In this document: positions 1 through 11,385 of the stretch, piece after piece
How positions within the stretch are numbered: position 1 is the first letter of the stretch
How the letters are laid out: each line of letters starts with the position of its first letter
Source of the DNA: Cheiracanthium punctorium
Taxonomy: Eukaryota; Arthropoda; Arachnida; Araneae; Cheiracanthiidae
Length of the DNA stretch: 64,000 nucleotides
Direction of reading: 5' to 3'
Assembly: GCA_038373885.1 (NCBI GenBank)
Contig: JAWZYV010019913.1
Span: forward strand, 670,001 to 734,000
The notes under the pieces: generated by a model
What the model was told of the DNA's origin: nothing
The model's database searches: none
What the model saw: only the letters and a program-made list of their open reading frames with translations
Program-made: the position numbers and the translations under genes

Positions 1-1190
1 GCGGTAAAACTTGAACGTAATTTGATGTGATGTTTAAGAGAGTTAACTTGGGATCCCTATTGCAAAAGCATTGTATAATGTTACCTGCTTTATGAGAATA
101 ACTTTTGTTTAAATGTACAAAACATTCCTATATATAATAAGTATGCTACCGTGTTATTATAATTTAATGTTTATGTTATAGTTTCAAGAAAAATTGTGGC
201 CAATGGCCATATATATCTAACCATAATGGTGATTTGTAATATAGAAGTTTAGAGTTGCGCATTTGGATATATTTTCTAACAAACCAGGCAAGTAACTCAG
301 TTAAGTTTGCTTTTATTTAGAAAAAAAAATGTATTCCTGGTGGTTTGTGGTGTAGAAAATGTGAATAAAATGAAATGAATTTAAAGCATTTTTAACGCTT
401 TATTTTATTCTAGATGATTTATTGTAAGTTCAATTAATACTTCAAAATAAATAAAAAGGTATTATTTCGCCCAGATGAATGAGTTCGAAATAAGCAGTTT
501 CTGGATTAAATTTGCAAAAACATCTGAATTTATTGTTAAGAGAAAGACTGAAAAAGGTAAAAAAATTGACGGTTATTTATAAGCAGATCTTCGAGATTAA
601 GCGCATAAATCTGGTGAGTCGATATAAGCGTACAAGTTTTTCGTATGACTCGTAAATACGAGTTATTACATTAGTAAACAACGAAGAAAGAGTAGAAAAT
701 TTGGGTTTTGATAATTTCCATTAAAACAAACTTACCAAATTTTCCGATATTAATATAACGTAAAGTCAGTGGCTCTGATGGTGAAAATGAGTACATTAGA
801 TTTACTTACATTTCGTGAAGGATGAGCATTGGGCATGTATCTGATTTTTTTGAGATCCCTGAATTTAGGTAGATGGAACAAATTATGCCAATGAGGAAAC
901 TATTAACTACGTCTTACGGATATGACTCCTGGTAGTATCACTATACTGTTCCTCAGGTTTACAGCACCTTCGATTGAAACACAGGCAACTAAAAAATAAT
1001 TAATTCAAATTGACGAGTTAAAAATAAGAAAATATAGGAACAATGTTGTCAAAAATTTAGCTTTCCTTATACTATAAAAGAAATACAGTAAAAAACAGGG
1101 ATCGATTCGAGACGAAAAGCAAATCTGTTTCGTCTCGCAAAACAGCCGCAAAGCTGCGCCATGTCTCGCAAAATTCTTTTCAACAATCTT
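1..1190. other. AT-rich stretch, no recognisable gene
   Basis: No frame here resembles a known protein and I see no repeat structure beyond short A/T runs. The longest frames are chance-length. Confidence 0.5.
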
Positions 1191-1195
1191 CAAGG

Positions 1196-1290
1196 AACCA
1201 AACCTTTTTTTCGCTATACCCGGTGGATCGCTATATCCGTTCATTATATCCGAGAGTTCGTTATATATCGGGTTCGCTATATAGGGATTT
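1196..1290. repeat. GCTATATCC-type terminal repeat fragment
   Basis: A run of variants of GCTATATCCG/GTTATATCGG occurs four to five times in under 100 bases. Such runs are typical of the ends of pogo/Tigger-like or Tc1-like elements in invertebrates. The matching opposite end was not found, so this is probably a fragment. Confidence 0.35.
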
Positions 1291-1775
1291 GATTTTATAC
1301 AGGGGATTGAGGAAGTCGTTCCACCTTAAGAAAAGGGATTTTTTTATACTGTAAAATAACTTAATACTCTGAATAAGGGATTATTTCGTTCCAGAGATTC
1401 TTATGCATGCAATTAATGCGTTAACAAACTGAAATAGGGTTTTGGTGTTGGAGGAGTTTTTAGAGAAACATCATTCTGTGATGTGATTACCCAGTACCGG
1501 GGTCATTCCGCCACATTTGATTTCTTGCGCAAATTTGACCGTATGCATTTGTCACACTTTGAAGGCACTTTAAAGTGATCCAAAAAATGCCACGCCAAAG
1601 GGCATATGAAAAGATAAAGAAAAAATACTTTTAATGAATAACCTTTATACAAGATTTGTTAATAACATAACAAGATATTAGACACTTGTGGAGTTTTTAA
1701 GTAATTTATATATTAATTATTTTTTTCTTTATTAAAATCACTATTTTCGTATCTTTCTCTAAAAACAAAAACAAA

Positions 1776-1795
1776 ACACACACACACACACACAC
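1776..1795. repeat. (AC)n microsatellite
   Basis: About ten uninterrupted AC dinucleotides. Confidence 0.9.
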
Positions 1796-1827
1796 GCAAA
1801 CCCAGCAACCGGGGCTGGTGGCATAAC

Positions 1828-3540
1828 TACAGCGGAACAATACGAGGACAGCATTTTCTGCTATTACACAAACATAGTGTTTTGACCAGCCTTGAACACC
1901 TACTGAGACAGTTTCACATACTTAGGATTGCCAACCGTCCCGCAAGAGCCGGGACGTCCCGCTTCTAGCGCTTTAGAGGACGCGTCTCGCGAAAGGTGTG
2001 TGCGGGACAACCAATGTTATGCTTTTGGCCCGTTTTTTAAACAGAATAAATAATTTAATAATTTGATAAATTAAAATGATCTCAAAAGAGATTTTAGACA
2101 TTAAGTTTCTTTCCTAAAATGTGGGGTCTCAGCAGAAGTGACTGTATAGTTTATTCTCCAAACAAGTAATATTAGGATTTTAGTAAATGTAGTTTAATAT
2201 ATCTTTTTTACAAATAAATAATTATTATAATCTTAGTAGAAGGTGTGATTTAAGACTGCTAAGTTTCTCTTATAATGCTACTGGTTCCTACTTATGGGTT
2301 GTTTAAATTATTTTTAAACTGCCAAAGTGTAAAGACTATTTTTGCAAAATAAAATAAAAATTTTATTTAATTTAATTGCTAAAGATAGTGCTTTATGTTT
2401 TGATTACTAAGAAGAGAGTTGGAAGATTATAATAATTAATGCTAATTTTTCATTAGTTTTCCTGATTGTTTAACTGCCATATGTTGTATGTATAATTATG
2501 TCGAATTAGTTGTCAGCATAATATTCAATAAAACTAGTTAACGTGTAAAAAATTAAATATGGCTGTAATTGTATTTCTCGCTTTCCTGTAATAATTAAAC
2601 TGGATCCCGCTTTTTTAGCCATGTCCCGCATTTTAATTACGAAAGTCCCGTAAATCCATGCATAAAAGTTGGCAAACTTATTCATACTGTTCGTCATGGT
2701 CTACACTCTCTCTCGTTGGTGTTGCATTGCTGCTTTTGAGGGTAGCGGAATGTATGACGCCATTTCCCCGGTTTTCCATAATAATGATAAAAACGACTGT
2801 CTCATATCGTAAAATCACTGCATAAGTAATGATAAAAGCGTCTGTCCGGTCTCATTCATCCCTAGTATCGCAGAAAACCCCCCCAAGACATCTGCTGCAG
2901 CAAAATATATCCTAATCCATACATAGCTTTCTGTTTCCATGCATTTTGCAGTTATACTTCGAGTTTACTAAGCAAACTGAAATAAATGTGCCAGAGTTAC
3001 GTAAAAAGAAACCTAGCATCAAGGTTTTACCTAAATCGAGTGACTACTAAAAATGCTTGGAAAAGAATCAAACGTGAAGTGGCTGTGAGGGAGCTTTTGT
3101 TTTACAATTTTCTTAGCGGTGCGATGTGGATGGGGAAAAAAAATAATAAATCCTCGAACCTTCCTCAAAAGAAAAAGGAATAAGGCGAAATCATGATAAG
3201 CCCGCCTGAGAAACAGTGACGAGGGAAATTTTGGAAAATATAAGCCCGAGATTGCAGAAATCCTTTGATGGAAAACTCAACTGTTGAAGAGGAATTAAAT
3301 CACAGGAATGAATGTCGGCTGGGATTCAAAAGAAAACAATGAATTTCGTGGCAAGAAGGAGATAGCTTAGTATAAAATAATTTCACGCCATGCGATTTCC
3401 AATTTTGTGTTTTAAAAATTTATTTAATATGCAGTTAAAAAAAAATCTGAATCAGAAAGGGGATCTGTATGCCACACAGACAGATAAAAAAAATATATTG
3501 CAGTGCATGTTCTCTGTTAATCTCTATAGTTCCATAATAA
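1828..3540. repeat. Duplicated segment, copy A (split by a hAT element)
   Basis: The bases from about 1828 to 1922 and from about 2689 to 3540 match, with many substitutions and small indels, a continuous stretch at about 5205-6200. Shared landmarks include GACAGCATTTTCT, CCATGCATTTTGCAG and GATAAGCCCGCCTGAG. The interruption at 1923-2680 is a later insertion. No protein is recognised in either copy, and frames differ between copies, so I treat it as a repeat or segmental duplication rather than a gene pair. Confidence 0.75.
1923..2680. mobile_element. hAT-type non-autonomous element inside duplicated copy A
   Basis: The ends are inverted: TAGGATTGCCAAC on the left, and on the right the reverse complement of TAAGTTTGCCAAC (11 of 13 match). 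Further GTCCCG motifs sit just inside both ends. The right flank is TTCATACT. The left flank reads TTCACATACT, which is the same 8 bp with two extra bases. An 8-bp target duplication and TAGG-type inverted ends fit the hAT superfamily. The 758 bp hold no recognisable transposase. The paralogous segment at 5.2-5.3 kb lacks the insertion and serves as the empty site. Confidence 0.75.
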
Positions 3541-3720
3541 TCCAAAAATTGAAAAAAAATTATTAGTTACTCGTGGGTTTCTTAAAATAATTCGTATTTA
3601 TTTTTACTTCTTTCTTTGTTAAAATCACATTTTTTTTTCTTTCTTAAATAACCAGTGGTGGCACTACCTCAGTGATATAGTATGACGAACGATCGCAATT
3701 GACGACTGATGAAGATACTT

Positions 3721-5080
3721 CCTAGATAGCACAGCAAACTTGCATCAAACTTACAGCAAGCTTGATTTATCAAGTCAATAAGCTTGAATTAAGCTTGAAA
3801 ATTTCAGGCGTGTAAGCTTAATGCAAGCTTGAATCAAGTGTTCCAGTTTACACTTGCCCAGCTTGCATTAAGCTTGACATTTCAAGCTTAAGAAATTTCT
3901 TAAATACACGGGGCGCCGGTCAGCGAACTCGCCCCTCATATTTTACTTTGCCACGCATTTTCCCCTTCTACGCTGAAATTTCAATTTAATTTGTTTCCAT
4001 CAAGTGTTCGTGGCTGGAATAGAACCCGGGACCTTTCGGTTGGGAGTCGAGCTCGCTATCCGTTCAGCTACTAAGCTTCATGCAGATATGACTAAAGTTT
4101 GAAGTGTCTTATCACGCCGTTTTCTCGCTAGATTGATAAGTGGGCGATGTGTTATTTGTTTCTTTTATTTTTCCATGGGATGCATCAAAATTTAAATAAT
4201 GTTATGTGTGATTTAGAGACTCTACTAATAGGGAAATAAACATAATATAAACTTAAGAGTAGCACACGTTTTAAAACTTTCAGTACCGCAACACTCGAGC
4301 AATACTGGTAGCCAAAATCGAGACAAACTACTGATTTTGCAATCAATTTCGTAGTATAATTGTATTTTATTTCTAAGAATTTCCATATTTGGAAATATAG
4401 AATGGGTTTACTTACTTAACACAAATTTTGTGTTAAGTAATCTGAAATCAAAGAAACAGATAGTTAAACGTTACTTCGAAATGCTATATCACAGTTGCTA
4501 ACATGTATGGAATACAAACACTTTAGTCATTTTTGTAAATATTTCTTAAAATAACAAATAATTGAAAAATGTTGCTATTTTTTAACGCTAAAAATTCTCT
4601 ATACAAATGTGGTTAGTTATTTTCCTACATATTGGTATGCTATATCGATATAGAGCATTTCGAAGAATTAAAAATAAGTTTAAATTTATTTATACAAATG
4701 TAAATTTGAATTGTTTTCATTTTTCATACTTTATAATTAAAAAAAATATTAAACTTCTGAATTTTTTTTAATCCTTTGTAATTTTATTTTAAAACTACAA
4801 AAGTGTAAGATGTAAGATTTTTGGGCCCTAAAATCTGTAGGCCCTGGGCAGTTGCCCCGTTTGCCCTATCTGTAATATGGCATTGGTAATAAAATAAAAC
4901 ACATCTTTTACGAACTTTCCGCAAATTTGAGGACGCTAGACAATTAATGTCCATTCTCTTTCACAGATGGCGCCATCACTGCGCACTTTGAAAGCTAAAA
5001 TCAAGCTAAAGCCAAGCTTGCATTAATATGTCAAATTCAAGGAAATGTCAAGCTTGATTTAAGCTTATGTGCTGTCTGGG
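3721..5080. mobile_element. Inverted-repeat element rich in AAGCTT/CAAGCTTG
   Basis: The left end reads CCTAGATAGCACAG; the right end read in reverse is CCCAGACAGCACAT. Just inside both ends lie many copies of CAAGCTTG and TTAAGCTT (3755-3900 and 5000-5070) spaced by a few bases, giving the ends self-complementary character. No transposase is visible in the 1.36 kb. A tRNA-like SINE piece (about 4011-4072) lies inside it. The superfamily is not determined and no clear target duplication was found. Confidence 0.55.
4011..4072 (-). repeat. tRNA-derived SINE head or tRNA pseudogene
   Basis: On the minus strand there is an A-box-like TAGCTGAACGGA and, about 35 bases later, a B-box-like GGGTTCTATTCC. 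Both pol III promoter boxes of a tRNA are thus present in the right order. The stems are not fully paired and no body was recognised, so a functional tRNA is unlikely. Confidence 0.45.
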
Positions 5081-5204
5081 TTACAGATAAAAACTATCTA
5101 AAGCAGAAATGTCGCGTAAAATATTATTCCTATTTGTACACAAAATAATTGCGGCTAACAAAGACACTCATCTCGATTTATAAGCAAATAAGAAATTAGG
5201 ACGA

Positions 5205-6200
5205 AACAGTGTACGACAGCATTTTCTACTATTACAGGAACGCGCTGTTTTGATCAGTATCTTGAACATCTATAGTTAGTTTCTCATGTTGCTCGATGTG
5301 GTATAGCATTTATCCCGACTCTCTTCCCGGTGTTATTTCATTGCTTTTGAAGTTCGCGGAATAACCCCGCATGGCGTCATTTCCCCGATCTCCCCTAATA
5401 ATGAGGAAAACGTTTGTCTCATCTCGTAAAATCTCTATGTAGTAATGATAAAGTCGTCTGCCTGGTCTCCTTCATTACTAGTATCCAAGAAAATCTTTCA
5501 AAACATCGGCCGCAGCAAAATAGATCCTACCCCATACGTAGTTTTCTGCTTCCATGCATTTTGCAGTTATACCTCGTGCTTACAGAGCAAAATGAAATAA
5601 ATGTGTTAGAGTTATGCAAAAATAAAATAAAGAAAGAAAAAAATAGCATTAAAGTTTCGCCTGAATCGAGTAACAACTAAAAATGCTGGATAAAGAATCA
5701 AAACGTGAAGTGGCTGTGAGGGAGCTTTTGTTTACAGTTTCTTAGCGGCGCGATGTGAAGGATAAAAAATAAAATAAATCCCGGAACCTTCCTCAAAAGA
5801 AAAAGGAATGAGGCGAAATCATGATAAGCCCGCCTGAGGAACAGTGGCGAGGAAAATTTCGGAAAATATAAGCCCGAGATTATAGAAATCCTTTGATGGA
5901 AAACTCAACAGGAGAAGAGGAATTGAATCACAGGAATGAATGTCGGCCGGGATTCAAAACAAAACAATGAATTTCGTGCCAAAATGGAGATAGCTGGTAT
6001 AAAAAGAATTTTACGCCAAGAGATTTCCATTCTTACGTTTTATAAATTTATTTAATGAGCAGTAAAAAAAGAAAAAAGTAAAGAAAAGAAAAGAAAATCT
6101 GATAGAAAAGGGATCTATATGCCACACACACACACAGACAGATTAAAAAAGTACAATTTTACAGCTGGACATGTTCTCTGTTATTTTCTATCGTTCTTTA
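5205..6200. repeat. Duplicated segment, copy B (uninterrupted)
   Basis: Matches copy A at 1828-1922 plus 2689-3540 in the same order and orientation. It runs straight through the place where copy A holds a hAT element. It ends near a purine-rich tract and an (AC)n run at about 6121-6137, paralleling copy A. Confidence 0.75.
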
Positions 6201-6209
6201 ATAATCCAA

Positions 6210-6990
6210 TGTTAAATAACGGCATTCCACTTGATATTTGAAATCAGTTAGTGAATAAAACTCAAAATACAAATTTTTAATAATTTTCTATTAGTGGTGT
6301 ATGAGTGGTTCAAAACACTGAACAATAACTTCTCTAATTCCGAAAGATAAATTTTAAACTTTAAGCTAAAACTCCAAACATTTTGAAATAAAGTAAAATG
6401 AAATTTTTGAGTTATGCGAGATGCAAATTTACATCATGCATATAGATTTTACGCCAAAACTAGTCAACATTGATTCATGGATGATCAGTATATATCATAC
6501 ATACACCCTAAAAAGAATCTTGAAAGTATGGTAGTTTGACGTCAGCACAATTAGCGTATGTTTATGGAATTTTATTCTAGTAAATTCCAGATGAAATTCC
6601 GTTCCAAATAGGAGCTGTTCCTCGTGATATACGAAAATTTTCCAGCATTCAAATATGAAAGGAGAATTTCCGTAAAATTTAACGGAAAGTTTCGAGTACA
6701 AACGCCCGTACTTGCAGACGGCACACAAAAACTTGCCAAAATGGATTCACGGATGGTCAAAGTTACTATTTCCGAAAAAATTGGAATACCGCAATTTTAA
6801 GCTATTGCAGTATTGCCCCTGCTAAGGATAAGCGACGTAACTCAATGTTTTTTACTTTTGTGATTTTTCTTGTATAGTAGTGTTTGTGAGCTTTCCTTGT
6901 ATAGTAGCGCTGTACATTTTTCCTAATCTATGTCTTACCTAGAAGTAGTAAAAAAAAAGTCATATCTCGAAAAACTGAACTTAGACAAGT
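6210..6990. other. No recognisable feature
   Basis: AT-rich sequence with overlapping short minus-strand frames at 6495-6760 that resemble no known protein. A small imperfect direct repeat, TCTTGTATAGTAG-like, occurs around 6869-6905. Confidence 0.4.
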
Positions 6991-6991
6991 C

Positions 6992-7671
6992 CAGTGGACC
7001 CTCGTTAATTCGAACTCAAAGGTTCTCAAAAAACATTTCGAATTATCCGAAGTTCGAATAATCCAATTTTAAGAAAAAATATAACTTTTAAAGTGTATCA
7101 ATGAAGAAGAAAAATCTTCTAGTATACATAACATAAAAATGTATTATAATATGTTATGTAAAATTAAACACATCAAAAACGACATCCCCCCTTTTAGCAC
7201 ATATCCCTCGTGTAACTTTGCCTCAACTAAAATTTTTAGGAAGAACTGTAAAAATAAATGTTTGGTTTTGCTTATTATAGCTACAGTTTTCATTCAGCTT
7301 CTCGATTTGAAGTAAACAGCAGTTAAGAAGTTGCATGATTAAAAAAAAAAACAGCCTTGAGGTCTGATAAGAACAGGACAGTAGGAATATACACACTAAC
7401 GTTTAACGGAAATGCTATAGTCTATTAATGTAGATATGCTCCTCTTTACACAGAAACGAAATACAGATAACTTTGACACAAACAGCGTGTATTTTTTTCA
7501 TTAAACGAGGGAAAAAAACCTCTTGTCAAATTTTTAGTCCGAGTTAACTGAAGTTGTAAAACTTTAGTTATAATTAATGAGATATTTTAAACACACATGA
7601 ACTGCAATGCAAGTTTTAGAGCATTTGGATTAGTTCGAATTAACCGAATTTGAATAAGCGAGCGTCCACTG
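6992..7671. mobile_element. pogo/Tigger-like non-autonomous element
   Basis: The left end CAGTGGACCCTCGTTAATTC matches the reversed right end CAGTGGACGCTCGCTTATTC. GTTCGAATTA-type subterminal motifs lie inside both. Ends beginning CAGTGGA..CTCG and a following TA are typical of pogo/Tigger elements. The left TA is not preserved. No transposase frame is visible in 680 bp. Confidence 0.7.
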
Positions 7672-7997
7672 TATATATCAAAATGTTTTACTTATGTTAA
7701 CGTAAAACTGATATCTGTAAACATTGTTGAAATAATGCCGTTTAAAACTTGGTGGTAAATAATTTTTTCTAGGCTTTAAATAAATACAAAATTATTAGCA
7801 ATTTTGCTTAAAAAACTGTTACAGGGTCCAGCAAATAACATCCTGATTTCAAATTAAAAATCTCAAAATCACAGGTCAATAGAAGAATGCAGCAAATGGT
7901 ATGTTTAGTAATCTTTTACAAGTTAACGACTGGTTAACCTGTAAAAATTTTGTAAAAAGGTTTCGAAGTAGTACTTACAATAGCTGTTATCAGACGG

Positions 7998-8148
7998 CAG
8001 GGGCGTAGCCAAGGGGCCCCCATGAGAAATTTTTGCCATTCAAAATGTATATTCTTCACTACATTATCACACACACGTATACATATATATGAGTTGTAGT
8101 AGTCGTAATCCCCCCCCCCCCCATGAAAAATTTCTAGCTACGCCCCTG
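7998..8148. mobile_element. 151-bp hAT MITE with perfect target duplication
   Basis: The ends are CAGGGGCGTAGC and GCTACGCCCCTG, perfect inverted repeats of 12 bp. It is flanked on both sides by TCAGACGG (7990-7997 and 8149-8156), a perfect 8-bp duplication as made by hAT transposases. It contains a C homopolymer near 8110-8122. Confidence 0.92.
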
Positions 8149-8394
8149 TCAGACGGTGGTGTACACAGATTCCCTTTAAGGATAAAGGGCGTTATTAACG
8201 TAATGTTAAAAAGAGGTAATCTTTATGTTCAAAATAAAAAATTATGGTATTTCCCTGTATGTTCAAAAATCTTCGACTTAGGGATTAAAACCCTCAAATA
8301 CTCCCTTGCGTTCTCCATACCTAGCAGATTTCGTTTCACTTCAAAATCGATCGATGATCATCACCTTTAAGTATAAACACGTTCTGAGCGAGCA

Positions 8395-8640
8395 GTCACA
8401 ACACCATCTATTCAATGTACACTATTGGACAAACAGACGTGTCGCAAACAAGTAGTGACATTTGTCATCACAGCCCGTAATGTCTCAACGGAAACGGATT
8501 CACATGCCACGCAAATCGACGGTTCAAGCTCGTCCAGCGTACTGGAATGCTTCTAGTAGACAGTATCTTTCGATGTGCCGAGCAGAAAGTAGTCACAAGG
8601 TGTCAGATCGGGAGAATATGGTTGCCAATCAGTTTCGGAG
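8395..8640 (-). pseudogene. Tc1/mariner transposase, C-terminal fragment
   Basis: On the minus strand one frame reads through the third catalytic region, with PYSPDLTPCDYFLLGT at about 8614-8567. It continues with a helical tail containing TLDELEPSI and SVETLRAVM. This SPDLTPCDYFL block, with D as the third acidic residue, is typical of a mariner-related transposase group common in arthropods. There is one in-frame TAG shortly after the motif. The N-terminal DNA-binding region and the first two catalytic aspartates are absent, because the right inverted repeat starts directly upstream. It is therefore an internally deleted, non-functional copy. Confidence 0.85.
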
Positions 8641-9007
8641 AACGGCGATTACAACGTATCTGTTTGCACTTTTTGTAACTACTACTTCGAAATTTATGCA
8701 TAGAATTTTCACAACTTGCATTATAAGCATACCCTTTACTGAACCCTTCTATTGATCTTTGTTTTTGTGATTTTTAACTTTGAAATCAGGCTTTGCTGAA
8801 GTTATTTGCTGCAAACACTGTAAATTGAAAAAGAATTCTTAAGGAACAAAAGCTTGACAAACGTTATTTACTAAAATATTCAGCAAGTGCGGGATGTACG
8901 TTTAGAAAAAGCCACTCTTGTTTAGAAGTTTCAGTTTTCTGAAATACGTCTCCTATGTTTAGTACGGCGGAATACTTTCCTTACTTTAGAGGAAGTACAA
9001 CTGCTTG

Positions 9008-9250
9008 ATAAAGAATCAAATTTGAAGTGACTGGGAGAGCAACCTTTTGTTTTCAGTCTCATAAGAGCATGACGGGGATAAAACTCCCCCCCCCCCCAAT
9101 TCTTTTAAGGAAAAAAGAAGGTGGTGGAATCCTGATAAGCCTGTCTGAGAAACAGTGGCGAAGAAATTCTTTGAAAATATAAACTCGGGATTATAGAGAT
9201 TCTCTGATGGAAGACTCAACAGGAGAGGAATTGAATCAAAGAGATAGATG
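9008..9250. repeat. Third partial copy of the duplicated segment
   Basis: TGATAAAGAATCAAA, then GATAAGCCTGTCTGAG and GAAACAGTGGCGA, then GACTCAACAGGAGAGGAATTG follow the order seen at 3060-3310 and 5690-5930. Only the downstream third of the segment is present. A C-run at 9087-9098 lies inside. Confidence 0.7.
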
Positions 9251-9254
9251 TGTG

Positions 9255-9820
9255 TACGCGAGAATCCGAAATAGAAGAAAATTATTTAATGCATAAATGA
9301 AACCAGCTAACGCAAGAAAATTTCACGGTGTGTATCCTCCCCCCTCCCCCCCTTCCAGCATCTCATAAATTTATATATAACTTGTGAAGTTTGTTATTCA
9401 ACTTCAGAACTGTTACATGTTTGGAATGGATTTTTTCTCTAACTTGCTTCAGTATGTTCGATTTGCAAAATATAATAACTTGCAAGCGAACTGCTGATGG
9501 AGTACAGAGTAATTATAACTCATTGGGAAATCCATGCAAGGTTAACTAACTGTTTTGTAAGTTTAAGCAGAATAATACTTTTATTATTTTCGCGTATATT
9601 TTTTAACTTGGAGCTCCGAATACTTATGGGGTAGTGGTTGTTCGTAAATATCAATTAACAACATTTGATAAAAAGAAAATATTTTTGTAAAAATCGTCTG
9701 ATTTTTTGGACCCGAGTCCCTCAAAACAATGGTTTGGCTACTGGCTTGCTTAATGGCTTGTGATGGTTTATCAAAAATCAAGGTGGGAAGAGTGGAGTGG
9801 ATTTCAAATTGGGCAATCTG
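9255..9820. other. No recognisable feature
   Basis: AT-rich sequence with a C/T-rich tract at 9336-9356. Nothing else was recognised. Confidence 0.4.
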
Positions 9821-9823
9821 TAA

Positions 9824-9985
9824 AGCTACTCAAGAGCTATCTGCCTAGGAGGGTGAGCCTTGGTCGAAAAATTTTTAAGGGGCTCTAACGAGTATTCACG
9901 TTATATCTGGAGTAAGCTGACCAAAATTCCAGACCGTTAGATCGACAGCTCCGCGATTAGCCAGAATGCTAGACCTTCACATTTT
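9824..9985 (+). repeat. Dispersed ~150-bp repeat, copy 1
   Basis: Member of a family with other copies at 12717-12868, 24268-24370, 41738-41876/43998-44035 and 43252-43738. Shared order: AGAGCTATCTGCCTAGGAGG, then GCCTTGG, TTTTTAAGGGGCTCTAACG, TATTCACGTTA, ATCTGGAG, CCAGACCGTTAGATCGACAG, and a final CCAGAAT. No coding frame is kept between copies. It may be a SINE or a short non-autonomous element; its ends are unclear. Confidence 0.65.
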
Positions 9986-9989
9986 AGCC

Positions 9990-11380
9990 ATCTACCATGT
10001 TCAATGCCTTATCCCCTGTCATAGTGATATTAGTTTAAGCAGCGCAAAACTATCGCTCAGCTATTGATAGTAATATTTTTTGAAAAAATAAAATGTCGCT
10101 ACCTGAAGTTTACGGTTGTACAAACTGAACATTTTTAAGTGATGCATTATTTTGAAAGTCTGAACATAAAGGAATTCTTTACAAATTTAAAAATCATTCA
10201 AATAACACCTTCCTGAAATTAGGTTTCAGTGTTTGATAAACGGAACACCGAAATATCATTTCATCCTACAATTACACCAAAGAATCCTAATACAACATCC
10301 TACAATTACACCAAAGCTTGCAGGATTTTAATATTGCACTCAATAATAATTTTATTAATTTTACATAGTACCGTTCCTACTCAAAGTATCTCCTTTACTA
10401 TCCATTTTTTTGAACACTTTGCTGTTATGACGTTAGCCAGAGCTCACAGGATATTACAATTTAGTGCGAAATAAATAAAAATTAAGGTAAAAGGAAACAC
10501 CAAAGAGAACTGTCAAGCCAATATATCATCGAATGCCAAATATAATCACAAATTCTAATTCCCAGATCGTCATGTTACATGGAAATGTAAATTTGAATTG
10601 TTATGAACGATTGGAAAAGTTTTTATATTCTAATTAAAAAAATAAATACTTATGACATTCTCTCAAGATATATAATTCAAGCCAGACCGTTTACAAAGAT
10701 TGCAAAATCAATAAGTTTAAAAACCAAAATGGAAGAAAAAATAATTATTTACCATAGTAATTTGATCCGTAATTATTCTCTCAGAAATGTTTTTTGTAAT
10801 GTTTTTAAATGAAAATAAATGACACATGATTTATTTTTCGCGTCCACTTTTTCACACGACATTAATTCTCCGCCGCCCTTCCCACCCCTGCCTTCCAGAC
10901 AGACGCATATGATGAGAGCTTAGATACTTATAAATACCCAGGAAAAAGAATAATAATATGCTTACATTTTGCGTTTATAATAAATATTTCATCTTGCAAA
11001 CCGATGAAATGATATATGGTCTTAAAATGATATCATAATGGCATCGCTTAGTTTAAAAACTCTTTTTCAAATTGTTTTTGAAGTGCAGAGTTAATGCCTT
11101 CATCCCAAGTGGGGGGAAAAAAAGTGGATGATGCTGAAAGATTCACCCACAATTACAAGCGAAATGAAAATAAATTACACTCGAATTTTCAATCAAGGAA
11201 TTTTTAATATTTTTTTCCCTCGCTCTCACACACACTCATGTACGCGTGATTGAATGTTTACCGGAGCGAATATTGAGTTTTCTTATTCAAAAGCGCTCTG
11301 TTTTTCTCATTACGTTGTAATGCATTTTTAATGCAGTTTTTACCTTTGACCTTCAATATACCATTTGTTTTTTAAAGCAA
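9990..11380. other. No recognisable gene
   Basis: AT-rich. The 20-bp string CATCCTACAATTACACCAAA occurs twice, about 37 bases apart (10261-10320). Frames at 10229-10474 and 10603-10812 resemble no known protein. Confidence 0.4.
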
Positions 11381-11385
11381 AGTTC

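Larger units (their letters stand above)
7820..8822 (-). mobile_element. Tc1/mariner-superfamily element with ~150-bp inverted repeats
   Basis: The left end begins TACAGGGTCCAGCAAATAAC and the reversed right end TACAGTGTTTGCAGCAAATA. The two arms stay alignable for about 150 bp, through CCTGATTTCAAA, GGTCAATAGAAG and TTTCGAAGTAGTA, to about 7985 and 8660. TA borders both ends. Between the arms lie a 151-bp hAT MITE and the C-terminal part of a transposase; the N-terminal two-thirds of the gene are missing. Confidence 0.8.

Noticed and set aside
9016..9219. Conserved minus-strand frame across the three duplicated segments
   Set aside because: The frame SFPS....N..IFS reads similarly in all three copies, but copies A and B stop early and the similarity is no greater than the DNA match explains.
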